Source of the DNA: Chrysomallon squamiferum
Lineage: Eukaryota; Mollusca; Gastropoda; Neomphalida; Peltospiridae
Reading direction: 5' to 3'
NCBI GenBank assembly: GCA_012295275.1
Contig: CM022665.1
Coordinates: 32,436,022-32,500,021, forward strand
Length of the DNA stretch: 64,000 nucleotides
The number at the start of each line of letters is the position of its first letter. The stretch's first letter is position 1. Below, piece after piece: positions 1 to 20,541 of the stretch. Position numbers and translations under genes: made by a program. The notes below the pieces were generated by a model. The model worked only from the letters and a program-made list of their open reading frames with translations, was not told the origin of the DNA and did not search any database.

Positions 1-328
1 CAGAGGATGTATATGTGTATGTATGTAGTGATATTATAAAGAGAATACAAGACTTCATTAGATCAAAAAGATGTATGTATATGGGTGTATGCGTATAAAA
101 TGTGGAAAGGGGAAGGTGATAAAATGAATAACACTATGGTTTTGTCTGTTAACAGTTAATTATATTTCTCATTAAATGTCCATCCAGGCTGCAATCCTTC
201 TCACTATCACGAAACCTTCCATAAATCGTACACTGTATGTTATATATAAATAATAAGTTAAATATATAATTAATAATTTCTGTTTTAAAACTTTGTTATT
301 GTTTTGTTTTGTTTTTCGGAATTTATAG

Positions 329-3192
329 AACTCTTACCAGGGAAACTACTTTATAAGTCTGCTTGCTATGGTTCGGAGGGCGACATTCTGCTTAAGCCAT
401 CTTGTGCAGAAAAGGAACGTATGGCGATAGATACTCTGTACGCTTTAACAAAGCCAACAGAATGTCCCAAAGAAATGACGTATGCATACACCAACTTGAC
501 TTACTGCTGCGATTACGACAAGAACGACTGTAAGGAAGTATACAACGGCACAGCCAAGTTTAATTACTACAGGGTGTTCACTGGAAAACGTAACGGCACT
601 AGACGAGCATCGTACCAGAAAATATCTGGTGTATGCCACATAGACAGAAACTTTACCACGTATATGCGGATGACGTTTGTTTGTATCACAGGTATTTAAG
701 ACGATGATGATGATGATCATCAACAACATCTTGTTGTTGTTATTGCTATTATTATGTTAGTGGTATATTACATTAAGTTACATTACCTCACATTGCATTA
801 CATTACATTAATATTCAGCAAAGAGTAAAATAGTCTAGACTCAATATATTAGCAGAAATTGTTCGAATTAACTACATTCATATAGGTCCTAATGTGATTT
901 TACGCCTTGGTGTAATGAAAACAGATTCTGTGTAATAACTGTTTTAATTAAAACTCAAATACACAAATACACACACAAGAATATAGGTATACATACAAAT
1001 ATATAGATACACATAATCATTTTGGCTTGGTTGTGTAAAAACATATAACTATCAATTTCAGAAAACGTGATGTCGAGCTTTGGTAACAGCCAACCTGTAT
1101 CGTCCACAGCCGTTTACCTGCACAGTTCAGATTATCCAAATGTGACCAACGACGTCGACTCTAAAGTCGTTTGTAGCGTCTCTGCCTCATGTGACACCCG
1201 AATCATCATCACCGCTATTGACTTATCGCTTACCAATGAAACAACTCTTGAAATCATAGACGGGAAAAACACGAAACAATTTACACGGAGAGAAAACACT
1301 GGCTTTAAAATCGCAATAATATACACAAGTTCGAATCATTTTATTAAAGTAATATTTCGAAATGAAAAGCATGTAAGAGATGGAAAAATGTGGCTGCAGT
1401 TTAATGGTAGGTATCGTTCACATATAATGCATAGATACCAACATATGAACGTAACATTTTTATATATACACAGAGATGCTTTTAACCTTTCGGTTTTTTA
1501 AATATTTGTTTCAGATTTGTTGTTGCTTTAGGTTACAGTATTTTTTTTTAAATTTCGACATTTTATTACTGACACTGGTAATATTACTGTTAAAATTATT
1601 TTGCTATAAACCAGTCATAAAAACAATGACTGGAAGTGTCTGTGTGAAATCAGATATCCATTTTATTGCTATTATTTATATATGTACCACAAAATATTCT
1701 AATTTTTTTTTTATCTTATTAGAAAAATACTACGAACGACAAGTTTCCAAACACCTATTTTGTATCATTGTTTTCTTCAGTTCAGTTCTTCTTAAACGTG
1801 AATGAAATTACTCAGGGATTAAAGAAACTAAACGGATGGAAATACGTCTAAATTATTTCTGTTTATAGAGAAAATTCTTGTCAAAGCAGATATATCGTTT
1901 ATTTACTCTAACCGTTTATAAACCATTTTCACTGTTCTGTTTTTCTTCATTTTAGCCTCATACTCTGGATCGTATCTAAATCTGTCTTGTGGAACGGGGG
2001 CGGTAAACCAAGCACCTTCTGTATCAGCATGTCCTGGAGGTGATTATTCAGGTTTTCAGCCTTGGATGTTGGCCCTGGCAATCTTAATGCCATTACTTCT
2101 TATTATAATTATAATAATTGTGTGCATCGTCTACTTCAAGAAGAAAAGAAAGGTAAGCTATAAATTGCGTCTAAAGACTCTGGGATATATTATATGATAT
2201 ATGTATTATAACGGTTATTATTACTGTTGTAGTTATATTTACAGCAAAAACCCTGGTATGTATTATTCTGACTGTTGTGTGGTACATGTAACAGATCCAT
2301 TGCTGCTAAATGAAAAAGTTTAGCCAAAGAAGTGCGGGCAGCGGATTTTCTCTCTTATTTAGTTATTATCTGAATGGTTATTATCCATTATGTTCGACGT
2401 CATATAACCATGGTTTAAAATGTTTTGAGAGCTTCATTAAACAAAACGTGTCTTTCGTTATTATTACTAATAGTGCTGTTGTTGTTACGATTATTATTAT
2501 TATTGTTGTCATTGTTGTTGTTGTTGTTATATTCATTACTGTTGTTATTTTATCATTTTATGGAGAGGTTGCCTAAAGTTTGCATCTAAATTATTATTAA
2601 TATTTTTTCCTATGTTTCTTTTTTTTTACATTTAATTTGTTTATTCATTGTATTAAAAAATATTTAATAAAAAGAAAGAAAGAAAGAAATACAAAAATAA
2701 TTTTTTATAATGCCACTCTAATTTAGTTATTTATTCTTAATTCATTTATTTATACTCTTTATATTTATTTCCTTAATTTACTATAGACAATTTCAGAATT
2801 AATTTATTTAAAGAAAAACAATAAAGAATCGAACAGTACTTTATAATTATCATAAGTGTTGTTAATGTTGCCCTAACTGTCATCATCATCAATATTATTG
2901 TTACTGTTGGTGTCATTATTATTGTTATTGTTGTTGTTGTTGTTATTATTAATATTATTATTATTATTATTATTATTATTTTAAGGTATCACCACTTCGC
3001 AGTCGTCTTTTAAATTTTTCACAAGCTGATTATAACGACAATGATAACGCTGGAAATCAACAAATAAATTTTGAAGCATTACCCACCACTGGGAGAGGAA
3101 ACGCCCTGCCCCCTTTGTTTGAAAATGCTCAGCATGTGGCGCCTAGGCAAACTCTCCTAAATGAAAGGAAAATGCCTCGAATTGAGACTTAA
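329..3192 (+). CDS. Partial single-pass membrane protein with lectin-like and CUB-like ectodomains (3' end of gene)
   Basis: Four exons join in phase: 329-691, 1062-1406, 1956-2152 and 2986-3192, each with AG/GT borders; the 5' part lies outside the window. Exon 1 encodes a cysteine-rich segment (starting ACYGSEGD, ending MTFVC) whose cysteine spacing and C-terminal pattern resemble galactose-binding SUEL-type lectin domains. Exon 2 encodes a CUB-like beta-rich domain (early C...C pair, then LEIIDG). Exon 3 gives a short linker and a strongly hydrophobic membrane segment (MLALAILMPLLLIIIIIIVC) followed by the basic stop-transfer YFKKKRK. Exon 4 gives a cytoplasmic tail of about 68 residues ending PRIET. 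Several NxT/S sites in the ectodomain suggest glycosylation. This is probably a cell-surface adhesion or recognition protein; ligand and family name are unknown. The exon chain is well supported, the lectin assignment only moderately. Confidence 0.75.
2881..2984. repeat. GTT/ATT trinucleotide tract abutting a splice acceptor
   Basis: Imperfect (GTT)n and (ATT)n repeats fill the end of the last intron of the CUB gene and form the T-rich tract directly before the AG at 2984-2985. Confidence 0.8.
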
Positions 3193-3666
3193 TTGTAAAA
3201 ACACGAAGACAATCCATCCAATGAAATATAATTTCATAGATACAGATGGAAATGGTAAATGTTATACATTTTTAGCAACTGTATTAGAACAAGAGAACTA
3301 TTAAGTGATGTAACTAGACTCTTTGAAATGAGGCAAAAACACTTAATTGCCAAGCGGAGCGGGGCAAACAAATTTGGGCGAGGGAGGGGTCAAGATGACA
3401 AAAACATTATTTTGTATGTTCTAGTAGTTTAATTGTGAAAGATATTTCTTAATAATATGTATTTTTGAAATAAGCCTTTAATTTAAAAAATTAAGTCACA
3501 GACACACATACATCCAAACATTCAGCGAAACGTTCTAATATTTCCAGAAGATTCAAGCACATATGTCTTGGGAATGCAGGACACTGAACAAATGATAATT
3601 TAGCTCAGAGAGAAAAATGAAAAGAAAAGAAAAAAAAAAAAAAAATGTATCGCTTGATAAGATTGT

Positions 3667-3672
3667 TTTATT
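3667..3672 (-). terminator. Possible poly(A) signal of the dioxygenase gene
   Basis: AATAAA on the minus strand, about 20 nt beyond the stop codon of the dioxygenase. It would imply a very short 3' UTR. In AT-rich DNA this hexamer is common, so the call is tentative. Confidence 0.35.
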
Positions 3673-3692
3673 ATCTGTATTATTACACGATA

Positions 3693-5608
3693 TCAGTAAG
3701 ATAATCCAAACTTGTAATCTAAGTATTCTTTGTTCGTGATAGGCTTGTAAATGTCGGAGTCATCCAAACATTTGACTACAAAGTCGTCATCCGGATGAAC
3801 AAAGAAAGCAATCGACTGACGACATTTCCGCTTTTTGTTTTCCTGTTCTGGAATTAAAACACGGTGTTTCTGCGAAAATAGAAAATAATAGGGAAACAGT
3901 TTCATGGGATCAAACTTTAGCTGTATTGTTATGAAATGCTGAAATATTAGCCGTTATATTCTCTAGTATAGAAATATTAGCTGAAGTATTCTGTAATATT
4001 AAAATATTAGCTGTAATATTCTGAAATTCTGAAATATAAGTCGCAGTTATCTGTTATATTGAAATATTAGCCGTGTCACTGTGTGATATTGAAATATTAA
4101 AATCTATTTCTACAGATCACCACTGTTAATTAAAATGGTTAAAACAGCATTGTGTACATTAGTTTTATTTCTACAACAGATATTAACACGAAATATCAGT
4201 AAACCTTTCAAAACAGTATTAGGACAGTAAACTTACAGAATTTACAAAGCTTTATTCAATTCGGTGACAGTAAACTTACAGTTATTTAGGTGCTGCGTTT
4301 AGAAGAATTCACAAAGCTTTAAGCAGTTCAATGACAGCAGACTTGTTCAACAAAAAGAAAAGCCGGATTAAACTGCATTGGTAATTTCCATGTACAATGT
4401 TATGACATGTTGAGTTTCCCGCTCTGTTCAGTACTACATGACTAATGTTTTTATTTGTAATGTTGTCGAAAGGAAAACACGTATGAAATATAAATACATT
4501 TTCTACGTGTTGTGTCCTGTCACAATGTTATTTCGTTTCACTTTTCTACTTAGTTATCTGTAATATCTCTTTATCTGTGAAGCATTTATATAATGCATTT
4601 TTTTTACATTTATATTAGAGATGGTATGAAGAACACACCTAGCTACAAAATTGTAAAATAACTGACCGAAGATGTAATGGACTGTAAAATTACTTTAAAA
4701 TATTAATAAAATAAAAGAAAAGAAAAAGTTTCTGTCGTATTTGGTTATATCAGTAGATTGTTCTCCTTTTTTTTTCTTTTCTTTTTGTCAGTGTTAGAAA
4801 ATTCAAATATTTAAATATAAGTATTAAATATATATATCCAGTTGCCTGTCTAGGCTCTCTGTCATTATATCAATATACTTACGTATTTATCTATCATCTA
4901 TCGATACACATACACAAACACGTGTTAACACGTGTTATTTTGTCTTTAAGAATATGTTAATATTCTGTTATCCCTGTGATCTGTGATCATTGGTGATCTT
5001 CGTGTTAGCTGTAAATACCTAATAAGTATAATATTTACCGTAGCTTTAAGTCGGTCACTGGTCCATCGCTGCAGCAGGTCTCCAATGTTGACTAGCACGG
5101 CACCAGACAGAGGTTTAACATCAGTGTACACACCATGAGAATTCTGAACCTACACATTTAAAACTAACGTGTCAGTTATCTCTTTACAAGTTATAATATG
5201 CTGGGGTAAAGCTTTGTGAAAATATATCTGGTTGTTAGTATATGTGCGTGTGTGTACCTGTGTATGCGTACGCGGTATTTTCTTGTTTATTATTTATTAT
5301 TCTAATAATGGTTTTTTACGGGGTTTTTTGGAGGTTTTTTTATGATAAAACTTTTAACTACTTTAGGAAGCAGACCAATTGTAAACTCTTTGCGTTAAAT
5401 CCGCCTCATATTTAACATGTTTAGAAATGCCTTAGAAACTTGAACTATGTAGGATATTTCCAATTCCCATGTTTAGAAATTACCTCTAATCCCCCGATAT
5501 CGTCCTGAAACAATATGGTAAGTGTGCCGTAGTCTGAGTGTTCACCACACCGAATTTGACCAGGTGTCATTGCTAAATAATGTTAGTAATAATGATAATA
5601 ACAATAAC

Positions 5609-5660
<52 letters not shown>

Positions 5661-8008
5661 CTGAAAGATAATAAATATAAATAAATGAGAGTGTGGTAAA
5701 ACACTTAACATTTATTATTGTTTTTGTTTAATCATGTATTTTCATAAATGATAATGTGTAAAATAATCGGAATAAAGTAATTTATATTCCTGCGAAAGAA
5801 TTCTAAATTCTTTTTTTTTTTTGTTCTGTTATTTTGTTGTTGTTGTTGTTGTTTGGGTTTTTAATACGTCATTTGGATACTTAAGCTGCCATGTCTACCC
5901 TTCAGGATAGATTTTATTTTATAGACATAATAAAAGTAACAGATATACATAAACACATAACTACACAAATTCACAAACAAAGACTTACAACAATCGTCGG
6001 GTAAACAAGGATAAAAAAGGCTTCTCAAGGTAGAACTGCCTTTTCTTTTACCTATCTGTCTGTGGCAGTTGAAGAAAAAATCTTTATCCTGGAAAATAAT
6101 AAACGTAATTTAAAATTTATATATTTACTTTTTTTTTTTTCTTCTTCTTCTTTTTTTTTTTTTTTGTATTCACTGTAATAAAGTTTATATCATCCGCAGA
6201 AAAGGGGACCACAGTTAATTCAATTAAAATAAAATAAAATAACGCAGTAAAAACCCACGTGAATCTGAATGAAATAAAATTACCAGAAACATGAATAATA
6301 TCAGAATAATTTAAGTTTCTAAATAAAAGAATTAATCCGGATCATAATACCCTCATTAATAAAATAGTTTTAAAGAGATCTGTTTATTAAATTATTAATT
6401 TAATGCAGAATTTAATAAGCGATAAATATAACGATATATGATCGTTAACTATATTCATAAACTATTTAATGTGCATGATCAGAGTGACATTTGATTGTTA
6501 AAATAGTATCTAAAATTCTTGTTATAATAATGAAAATATCTTAATATCAGTACACAAACTGACACCAGAGAGGACTGAACCAACAACCTCTAATTTCAAA
6601 CCGACAGACAGAAGATCCAGTATTCTGTAAGACAGAGACATACATGACTCTAGAAACTGTAAGAACTTGGGTTTCATTTCTGGTACTTCGTCATCAGGCC
6701 ATAGCTTTAAAATAAAACATAAGTATTGCTGCGAAATTCGTACTGTTATTATTAATGGTTACTGGGTATCAAACATTCAGTTTTTTATAATGAGAATGGA
6801 AGATCAGAAATCAACAAACATCATACTATTAAATCTTGTGGTTCTTCCTATAAGCATATAATAAAAAAAAATGTATGGGAGCTCTGGTTGGAAATGAAAA
6901 ATATTTTGTGGCGTCTTACGATGGTTTGTTCCCACATACATTGTTTGTCCGTTGCTAATCATCGACAAGCAATGATGATAACATCAAATAAAAAATAAAT
7001 AAATATATTAAAAAAACATTATTAAAAAAGAATAATAATACAATAAACCAAAATAGTTTATTAAGAGTGTATATTTTCATGCAAATATTGTTCATGAACA
7101 TTAAACACTGGCAAATATCTATTGTAAAATGATTAGCATATCAGTACTTTGGATCTGAAACAGTCATGTAATCACAGAAGTAATGAAACATGAGATATTC
7201 AATACTTACCAGTGACTCGCTCGACTGACAGTTAAAGGATTCCTTCAAATCCGCTGGCCTCTCCGGATTAAGTCTAAAATGTGCACATTATAAATCATGA
7301 TACATGATATATACAATGTTTTCTGATAATTACTTCACAATAAAACTGACATTTAAAATAATAATAATAATAATAATAGTAATAAAAGAAAATGCGAAGA
7401 GTTTTCTATTCTAGATAATAATGCATCATCATGTATACGGGTTCGATATTTAAATATTAAATCTGTAATATATCTAAGTAATTTATGCTTTTAAGTGGAA
7501 ATAAATAAATAAATAACAATTCCATTACGAACTTTTCCCGTTCCAGGGCAGCCCATCCATGATTGCTGTTTGAAAGTCTTGCATATTTCAGCTTTGTGGT
7601 TGTCGTCTGCTCAAAGAACATTCTGGATACTTTGAAAACGCCATCTACCTAATTAAAATTGATTTTTTAAAGGAAAGAAAATAACAACAATTTCAACAAT
7701 AATTTACAAATTTTAAAAAAATCGGCTTAACTTATTTCCTCTTTATAATGGATGGAGTAACAGAATTCAAGGTGGCAACGGCCATTTGTACAATACTTTG
7801 GCATATTTCATACTGATAGTTGGTGTCAGTCATAAGTTTTCTTCCAGCAGTGATAATGAGAGAAGTCCTTAATTCTTAAATATTTCTCCACGTGTTTTTT
7901 TTTTTATATATTTGTATATATATTGTGATGATATATGTATGTATTTATGCTGATAAGTTTTGTTGCTGTTGTTATTGTTGTTGTTTTATTTTGTTTAGGT
8001 TTTTGGGT

Positions 8009-8045
<37 letters not shown>

Positions 8046-9146
8046 AGGCGAATAAAAAATTTAAACTTTGAAAAAAAAAAAAAAAAAATGTATCTGTCAA
8101 CTGGTTTTCTCTTTTATTACTACTGTTATTGCTGCTACTGCCGCTGTTATGGTAAGTGTTGAATAACATTTTTATCAGAAATCTCGGAGTTGTTGTTTTC
8201 GCTGTGTTCTGAAGGGCAAATGTTATCGAGAATCGTGACTGTTAACTAAAATAACACAATGCTTGTAAGTAATTGGATGTAAAGATAACTGTTGTCGTTA
8301 ACGAACGCCACACACACACACACACACACACACGAAGCATTACATTAAACAGAACATAGCAATGACAATGCATTTTCTTTTTTCAAAATATAGATGATCT
8401 ATAGGCCTATATATAGTACAGGTTAATATGAACTTTTTTTTTTTTTTTTTTTTTTTTTTTGATTTTGTTAGTGGCAGATCTATAAGTAGATTTTTTTATA
8501 GGGGAACTTTTTATCTCAAGGATGGGCTGTTATTTTTGGGGTGTTGTTGTTGTTGTTTGTTTATTTTTAAAATTATTTCTATGATTCCTGAAATTATCAG
8601 TTTGACGCATAATATTATATACCGATAAGTTTTTCGTGCTGGAATATCGTTAAATATTCATTCATTCATAATATTATATAGCGTGCGTAATTCATTACTT
8701 ACTTTGTAAAGACTTGATTTTTTCAAATGTGAATTTAAAAAAAATAAAAAAAATAAAAAAAATTACTTCTGATAAAGTAAAGATGCATGCCGTGATCTTC
8801 GTGAATACATTTCAGTTAACGGAAAGTAATATTGTACAATGCAACCACAGTTTTGTCAAACCTTGAACTTTGAACTTTCCTTTTTGTTACGATTAAACGA
8901 TTCTGCATAAGTTAAAATACGTTCACAATAACAAACATGCCCACACAATATTTAACGTTAAAAAATGTTTATTTCACAGAGTTCACTTACCGACGATTGT
9001 GGTATGCCATGATTAACAAGGTAGCAGAAGCCAATGGAACTGAACGCGCTAATTAACTGGGTCGCGGCGTTCTCCTTGTTAGTCAGAGTTAAACTACTGT
9101 CGTTCACAAGTAGGCCACATGAAGAAAAATCGACTGTAGGAATCAT
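3693..9146 (-). CDS. 2-oxoglutarate/Fe(II)-dependent dioxygenase, isopenicillin-N-synthase-like
   Basis: Eight exons on the minus strand join in phase: 9146-8991, 7648-7533, 7273-7210, 6704-6588, 6088-5989, 5572-5484, 5149-5039 and 3869-3693, giving 309 residues. The N-terminus (MIPTVDFSS...IGFCYLVNHGIP) is the typical DIOX_N start. The 2OG-Fe(II) core has the metal ligands His196 and Asp198 (GEHSDYG) and His253 (KHRV), and the 2-oxoglutarate-binding Arg268-x-Ser270 (RQS). Other family signatures are LRSLFYP, GGLE, and NIGDLLQRWTSDRLKAT. The family uses Fe(II), O2 and 2-oxoglutarate to oxidise small molecules in the cytosol; the animal members of this group mostly have no known substrate. Length matches the family's 310-340 residues and all catalytic residues are intact, so it should be active. 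The short exon 6588-6704 (LWPDDEVPEM...) was found by looking for the missing central helix. It is convergent with the CUB gene. Confidence 0.9.
3919..4105. repeat. Degenerate minisatellite, roughly 35-40 bp unit
   Basis: The phrase GAAATATTAG followed by C/T-rich spacer and TATTCT recurs about five times with drift. It lies in the last intron of the dioxygenase gene. Just beyond it (4202-4345) a longer unit containing GACAGTAAACTTACAG and CACAAAGCTTT is present twice. Confidence 0.6.
5583..5657. repeat. (AAT)n microsatellite
   Basis: Nearly pure AAT/AAC trinucleotide run directly upstream, in the minus-strand sense, of the dioxygenase exon 5484-5572. Confidence 0.9.
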
Positions 9147-9201
9147 TACTAATAATATGGTCAGCTACACTGCTTGATAGATGACCACTAAATAATGAGC
9201 T

Positions 9202-9313
9202 GGATGGATGGAGAACTCTTTTTACGTGCCCACGTCCAATTCAAGGTTCGGGCACGCCTATCCCGGATCCGATCTCTGGGATCGCCAGGGATGGGTTCCG
9301 GGACAGGAGTTCA
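9202..9313. mobile_element. Short retroposon-like insert with 12-bp target-site duplication
   Basis: A 112-bp block, clearly GC-richer than its surroundings (contains ACGTGCCCACGTCC and GATCCGATCTCTGGGATCGC), is flanked on both sides by AAATAATGAGCT (9190-9201 and 9314-9325). A 12-bp direct flank repeat is typical of LINE-driven insertion of short elements. No clear A/B-box pair or poly(A) tail was recognised, so it may be a truncated SINE or another small element. Confidence 0.7.
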
Positions 9314-9476
9314 AAATAATGAGCTTTGAGGAAAGCATCGCCAATGGCTATGAAATAGACTTTACCTAGACTGTATTAATGATTATTTGATATTTTTATA
9401 ATAAAATAAAAGACCAATATTGACAACCAATTTCAGACTCCTCTTATAATCGTCAACTCTCGGACACGAAACCTAC

Positions 9477-9482
9477 GTGTGT

Positions 9483-9523
<41 letters not shown>

Positions 9524-9586
9524 TCTCTCTCTCTCTCATTTTCTTAATAATAATTATCAACTATTCTTAGATTGTTTTGACACTTT

Positions 9587-9634
<48 letters not shown>
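9477..9634. repeat. (GT)n-(CT)n and (CA)n arrays facing each other
   Basis: A (GT)n run to about 9521, then CT dinucleotides to 9537, is followed about 50 bp later by a (CA)n run at 9591-9634. The two arrays are reverse complements of each other. Confidence 0.9.
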
Positions 9635-9636
<2 letters not shown>

Positions 9637-10261
9637 TAATACTTTCATTTTATTTATTTGCGTTCTTTTCTGTTCTTTTATATGTAGGTGGCTGTATTAT
9701 TCCTTTTTATTATTTCAGTCATATTTAAAGATTAACTTAATATTATTTTAAAAATTACAATAATAAATAATAAAATTTAAAAAAAAAACAAACAAAAAAA
9801 AAAAAAAAAAACGTCATACTATTCACTGTTAGATACATTTATTAAAATTCAACATATCAAAATAACAATTATATTGTCAAATACAAATTATATTTCTAAC
9901 AGTTATACATATATTTACAAATTTGAATCCGACTGTATTTTGACCACTGTGATTAGCAAAATGCTAATATATATATATTAAAATTGAGCAGTAAAAACCC
10001 ATCAGTAATTATGAATCAATAATTGTATTTTATGAAAATGGATGAAATTTCAGTAATGTCGTTACTGATGATGTTGCTGGCATTGTTTTGTTGATGTTTT
10101 TGTTTTTGTTGTTGTTGTTTTGCTGCTGTTGTTGTTGTTATTATTATTATTATTTAAAGTATTTAAATTGTATTCTGTCAAAACAAAATTTAAATAATAA
10201 TAGGCAGATAGTATACAGACCTGTACAACCCCACCCCGCTATCTGAGACATGATAAATAAT

Positions 10262-10263
<2 letters not shown>

Positions 10264-10309
<46 letters not shown>

Positions 10310-10327
10310 AAAGAGAGAGAGAGAGAG
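10264..10327. repeat. (GT)n followed by (GA)n microsatellite
   Basis: Pure GT dinucleotides run into GA dinucleotides after a short GAATGAAA spacer; a smaller GT run follows at 10431-10459. Confidence 0.9.
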
Positions 10328-11289
10328 AAAAAAAAAAGATTAATAGAAACAACAAATGCAACATTATACAGTTACAAACCAATATAAAAAAGCCAGTCAT
10401 TCAATATTGCCATTGTTCTAACACACAAAAGTGTGTGTGTCTGGGTATGTGTGTGTGTGATATATCTGATATGCTTTATTCTGGTATTTAAAACTGCAAA
10501 AAAACAAAACATAACAGCTATATTTAAGCTGATTTTTAGTCAACGTACTGCAAACTGAATTACGCACAGACAAGCTGAAAAAATATAACTAAATTCACAA
10601 ACAAAATAAGCTAACGTGTATGTCAATGTATCAAGTGCAGAAGTTAGAATGGTAACAGCAGAGAACTGCTCAAACATGTCGTAAACCCAAAATTATACAA
10701 AGTCCAGAATGGTACTGTTGGATATGGAAGACACTGAATATCAGTGATGAAAACACTATTGAACATTAACAAATTCAAACATTTTATAAATAAACAAAAA
10801 TCAACTAAGACAAAATATTTTTTAAGAAGCAAAATAAGGACATGATGATTAACAAGATACCATAAATTGTATACAATAATATTAGTTCATCGTTTCGAAT
10901 ATATATATATATATGTATATGTATACACACATAGTACTTTTATATTCTAAACTTATGCATTATGTACGTCACGGTACGAGATTACTGTCATACATTCATG
11001 CTTGGTTATTAAAGTGTCGCAAAAAAGCAAGTTATTGCAAGCTGTAACAAGCCGCGTCTTGCTGTTTTTAAAAAATAATTATTTTTGTCTACCGCGTCTT
11101 CTTTATGTCGTGTCTGACAGGACTGAACTTTATTTACTCTCACGTTTCATTCGTGATCAGGAAGTAAGTAAACGATAAATACATTTAAGTTAATGTTTGA
11201 TTGGACATATTTTTCTTCAGGTAACAAATATTTCACTGTGCTTGCAGTCGGATCTGAACTCCCAATACCATCTCAAGTGTTCAGATAGA

Positions 11290-12020
11290 CACATTAACGA
11301 CTAAGTTAAAGTCACAGTCAAATAATTTAACTGTAGATGATTGTTCAGTCAGAAATATTAATGAAGAACTGAAAGTTATCATGAATTAACATGATCGTGA
11401 TAGCTTAAGATTTCAGATATAAATATTAATGACGTATATCTAGTATCCTGAATTAACCCAGTCGTGGCAACTCATGACTTTAGATGGAAATACTGATGAC
11501 AGGTACCTAATTATGTTGAATTAACATAATTGTAGATATATGCTGAGTTTAGAATTATTAAGTACAAAAGCCATGCATTTACTTAATCGTTGATTACTTA
11601 TGTCTTCAGTTAGAAGCTAAGTTGAAGTACCATTGATTGACATAATTATAGAAAAAGTATAAGTTGTATCTACACTTAGAAGTGTGAAGTATCTTTGATT
11701 AATAACTTAAAGAAAAACTTACAAGCCGTATCTTATTTTTGAAACATTAGTGAGTAAGTGTAAGGTAAAATTAATTACATTAATAAGTATACTTGTTAAA
11801 TCCTGTTGTTCTTTGGAATCAAGAATAAAATTAATAACTGCTCACACATAATTTTCAAGTCAAAAACATTAACGACAGACTGCCAGTTACAATAATTAAC
11901 TGTAGATAAGTAATAAATCAAAATTAACTATGAAACCGAAGAAAAATTACTATGAATTAACTTAATTATAAATAACTGTCGTCATGCCTTCTGTTAGATA
12001 TATTAAGTAACAGTTATGTC
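11290..12020. repeat. Degenerate minisatellite, unit about 75-80 bp
   Basis: A diverged unit recurs about nine times. Each contains a core like GAATTAACATAATTGTAGAT, then TTTCAGATAGAAATATTAATGA and a short variable tail. Copies differ at many positions, so the array is old. It lies just downstream of the AIF1 stop codon. Confidence 0.65.
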
Positions 12021-12102
12021 AAATCTCAAGATGAAGAAATTTAAATGACGGTGATATTTTGTGAAAATTAGCCCCTTGTCTGCAACTCAAAACACAAGCC
12101 AT

Positions 12103-19687
<7,585 letters not shown>

Positions 19688-20509
19688 GGTCTAAAATTCG
19701 TGTAAACACGCCACGATCTATTAATACTTCTTAACTTTATCTCCCCGTTCCAGTCTGTGGCCGATTTATCGCCAAGTGCAAGACTCGGCCAGATATACTT
19801 TTACATGAGGCTTATTACTTCCGCAACGCCACGTGACTCGGTAGAGAAATTATTCATAACAACACGGATGCTAAACGAAATAAGAATGTAACGTCAGAAC
19901 AGCGAAACTGATTTCGTTTTCCTAGTCATAATTTACTTCCTCTCTCTCTCTCTCTTACAACATATTTTTCAGTTTATCTCTCTAAGGAAGATTTTGACTT
20001 TCAGCATGTAAACTTAACTGTATGTGTCATGCTGTTTTCCTGTCCGATTACGCATCACTGAGAATATTTTGGATATGTGTTCATTTGTATTAATTGTTTC
20101 TTGTTATTGTTACTGTTGTTGTTTTTTTTGTTTGTTTTTTTTCCTTCGTTTTTTTTTTTTTTTTTTTGTTGTTGACTGGTTGCTTTGTTTTTCTGATATT
20201 TTTTTATTATTATTTTGTTTTGTATTGTGGGCGGTGGGCTGTAAATGTGTTTTTGAAATGATGTAGAGGAAAACAAATAATCTCGTGAGTTTGGAAAGAT
20301 GATCATTATAATTTAAAAAACGTGTTCATATCGAGGGGGTTAGGAAGTGAGCAGGGCTACACCTACAATAGAATTAGAGTTTAATACGACATAAATAAAT
20401 ACGACACGATAATAACATAAATGTTCCTGTTATTTCGATATTAATTCAAGTATATATCACGAAGAACAATAGCAACATCGTATTTGTATAATATACAACA
20501 GTAATAATG

Positions 20510-20541
<32 letters not shown>

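Larger units (their letters stand above)
9147..12102. other. Intergenic region between dioxygenase and AIF1 genes
   Basis: No gene is supported. It lies 5' of the dioxygenase and 3' of AIF1, so it should hold the dioxygenase promoter and the AIF1 3' UTR; no convincing core promoter motif was seen. It contains a short retroposon-like insert (9202-9313), facing GT and CA arrays (9477-9634), a GT/GA array (10264-10327) and a degenerate minisatellite (about 11290-12020). Open frames here are repeat artefacts. Confidence 0.7.

Noticed and set aside
1476-1805. 109-codon open frame after the CUB exon
   Set aside because: It lies in an intron; the exon chain skips it with good splice sites and it is low-complexity Phe/Leu/Ile.
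2310-2576. 88-codon frame ending in poly-Val/Ile
   Set aside because: It is intron sequence dominated by GTT/ATT repeats, not a membrane segment; the real membrane segment is in exon 1956-2152.
3919-4105. Regularly spaced short repeats as a possible CRISPR-like array
   Set aside because: The genome is eukaryotic, the repeats are imperfect, spacers are also similar to each other and it sits in an intron; it is a minisatellite.
9202-9313. tRNA gene or tRNA-derived SINE head
   Set aside because: GGTTCGGGCAC only partly resembles a B box and no A box lies at the right distance; no cloverleaf could be drawn.
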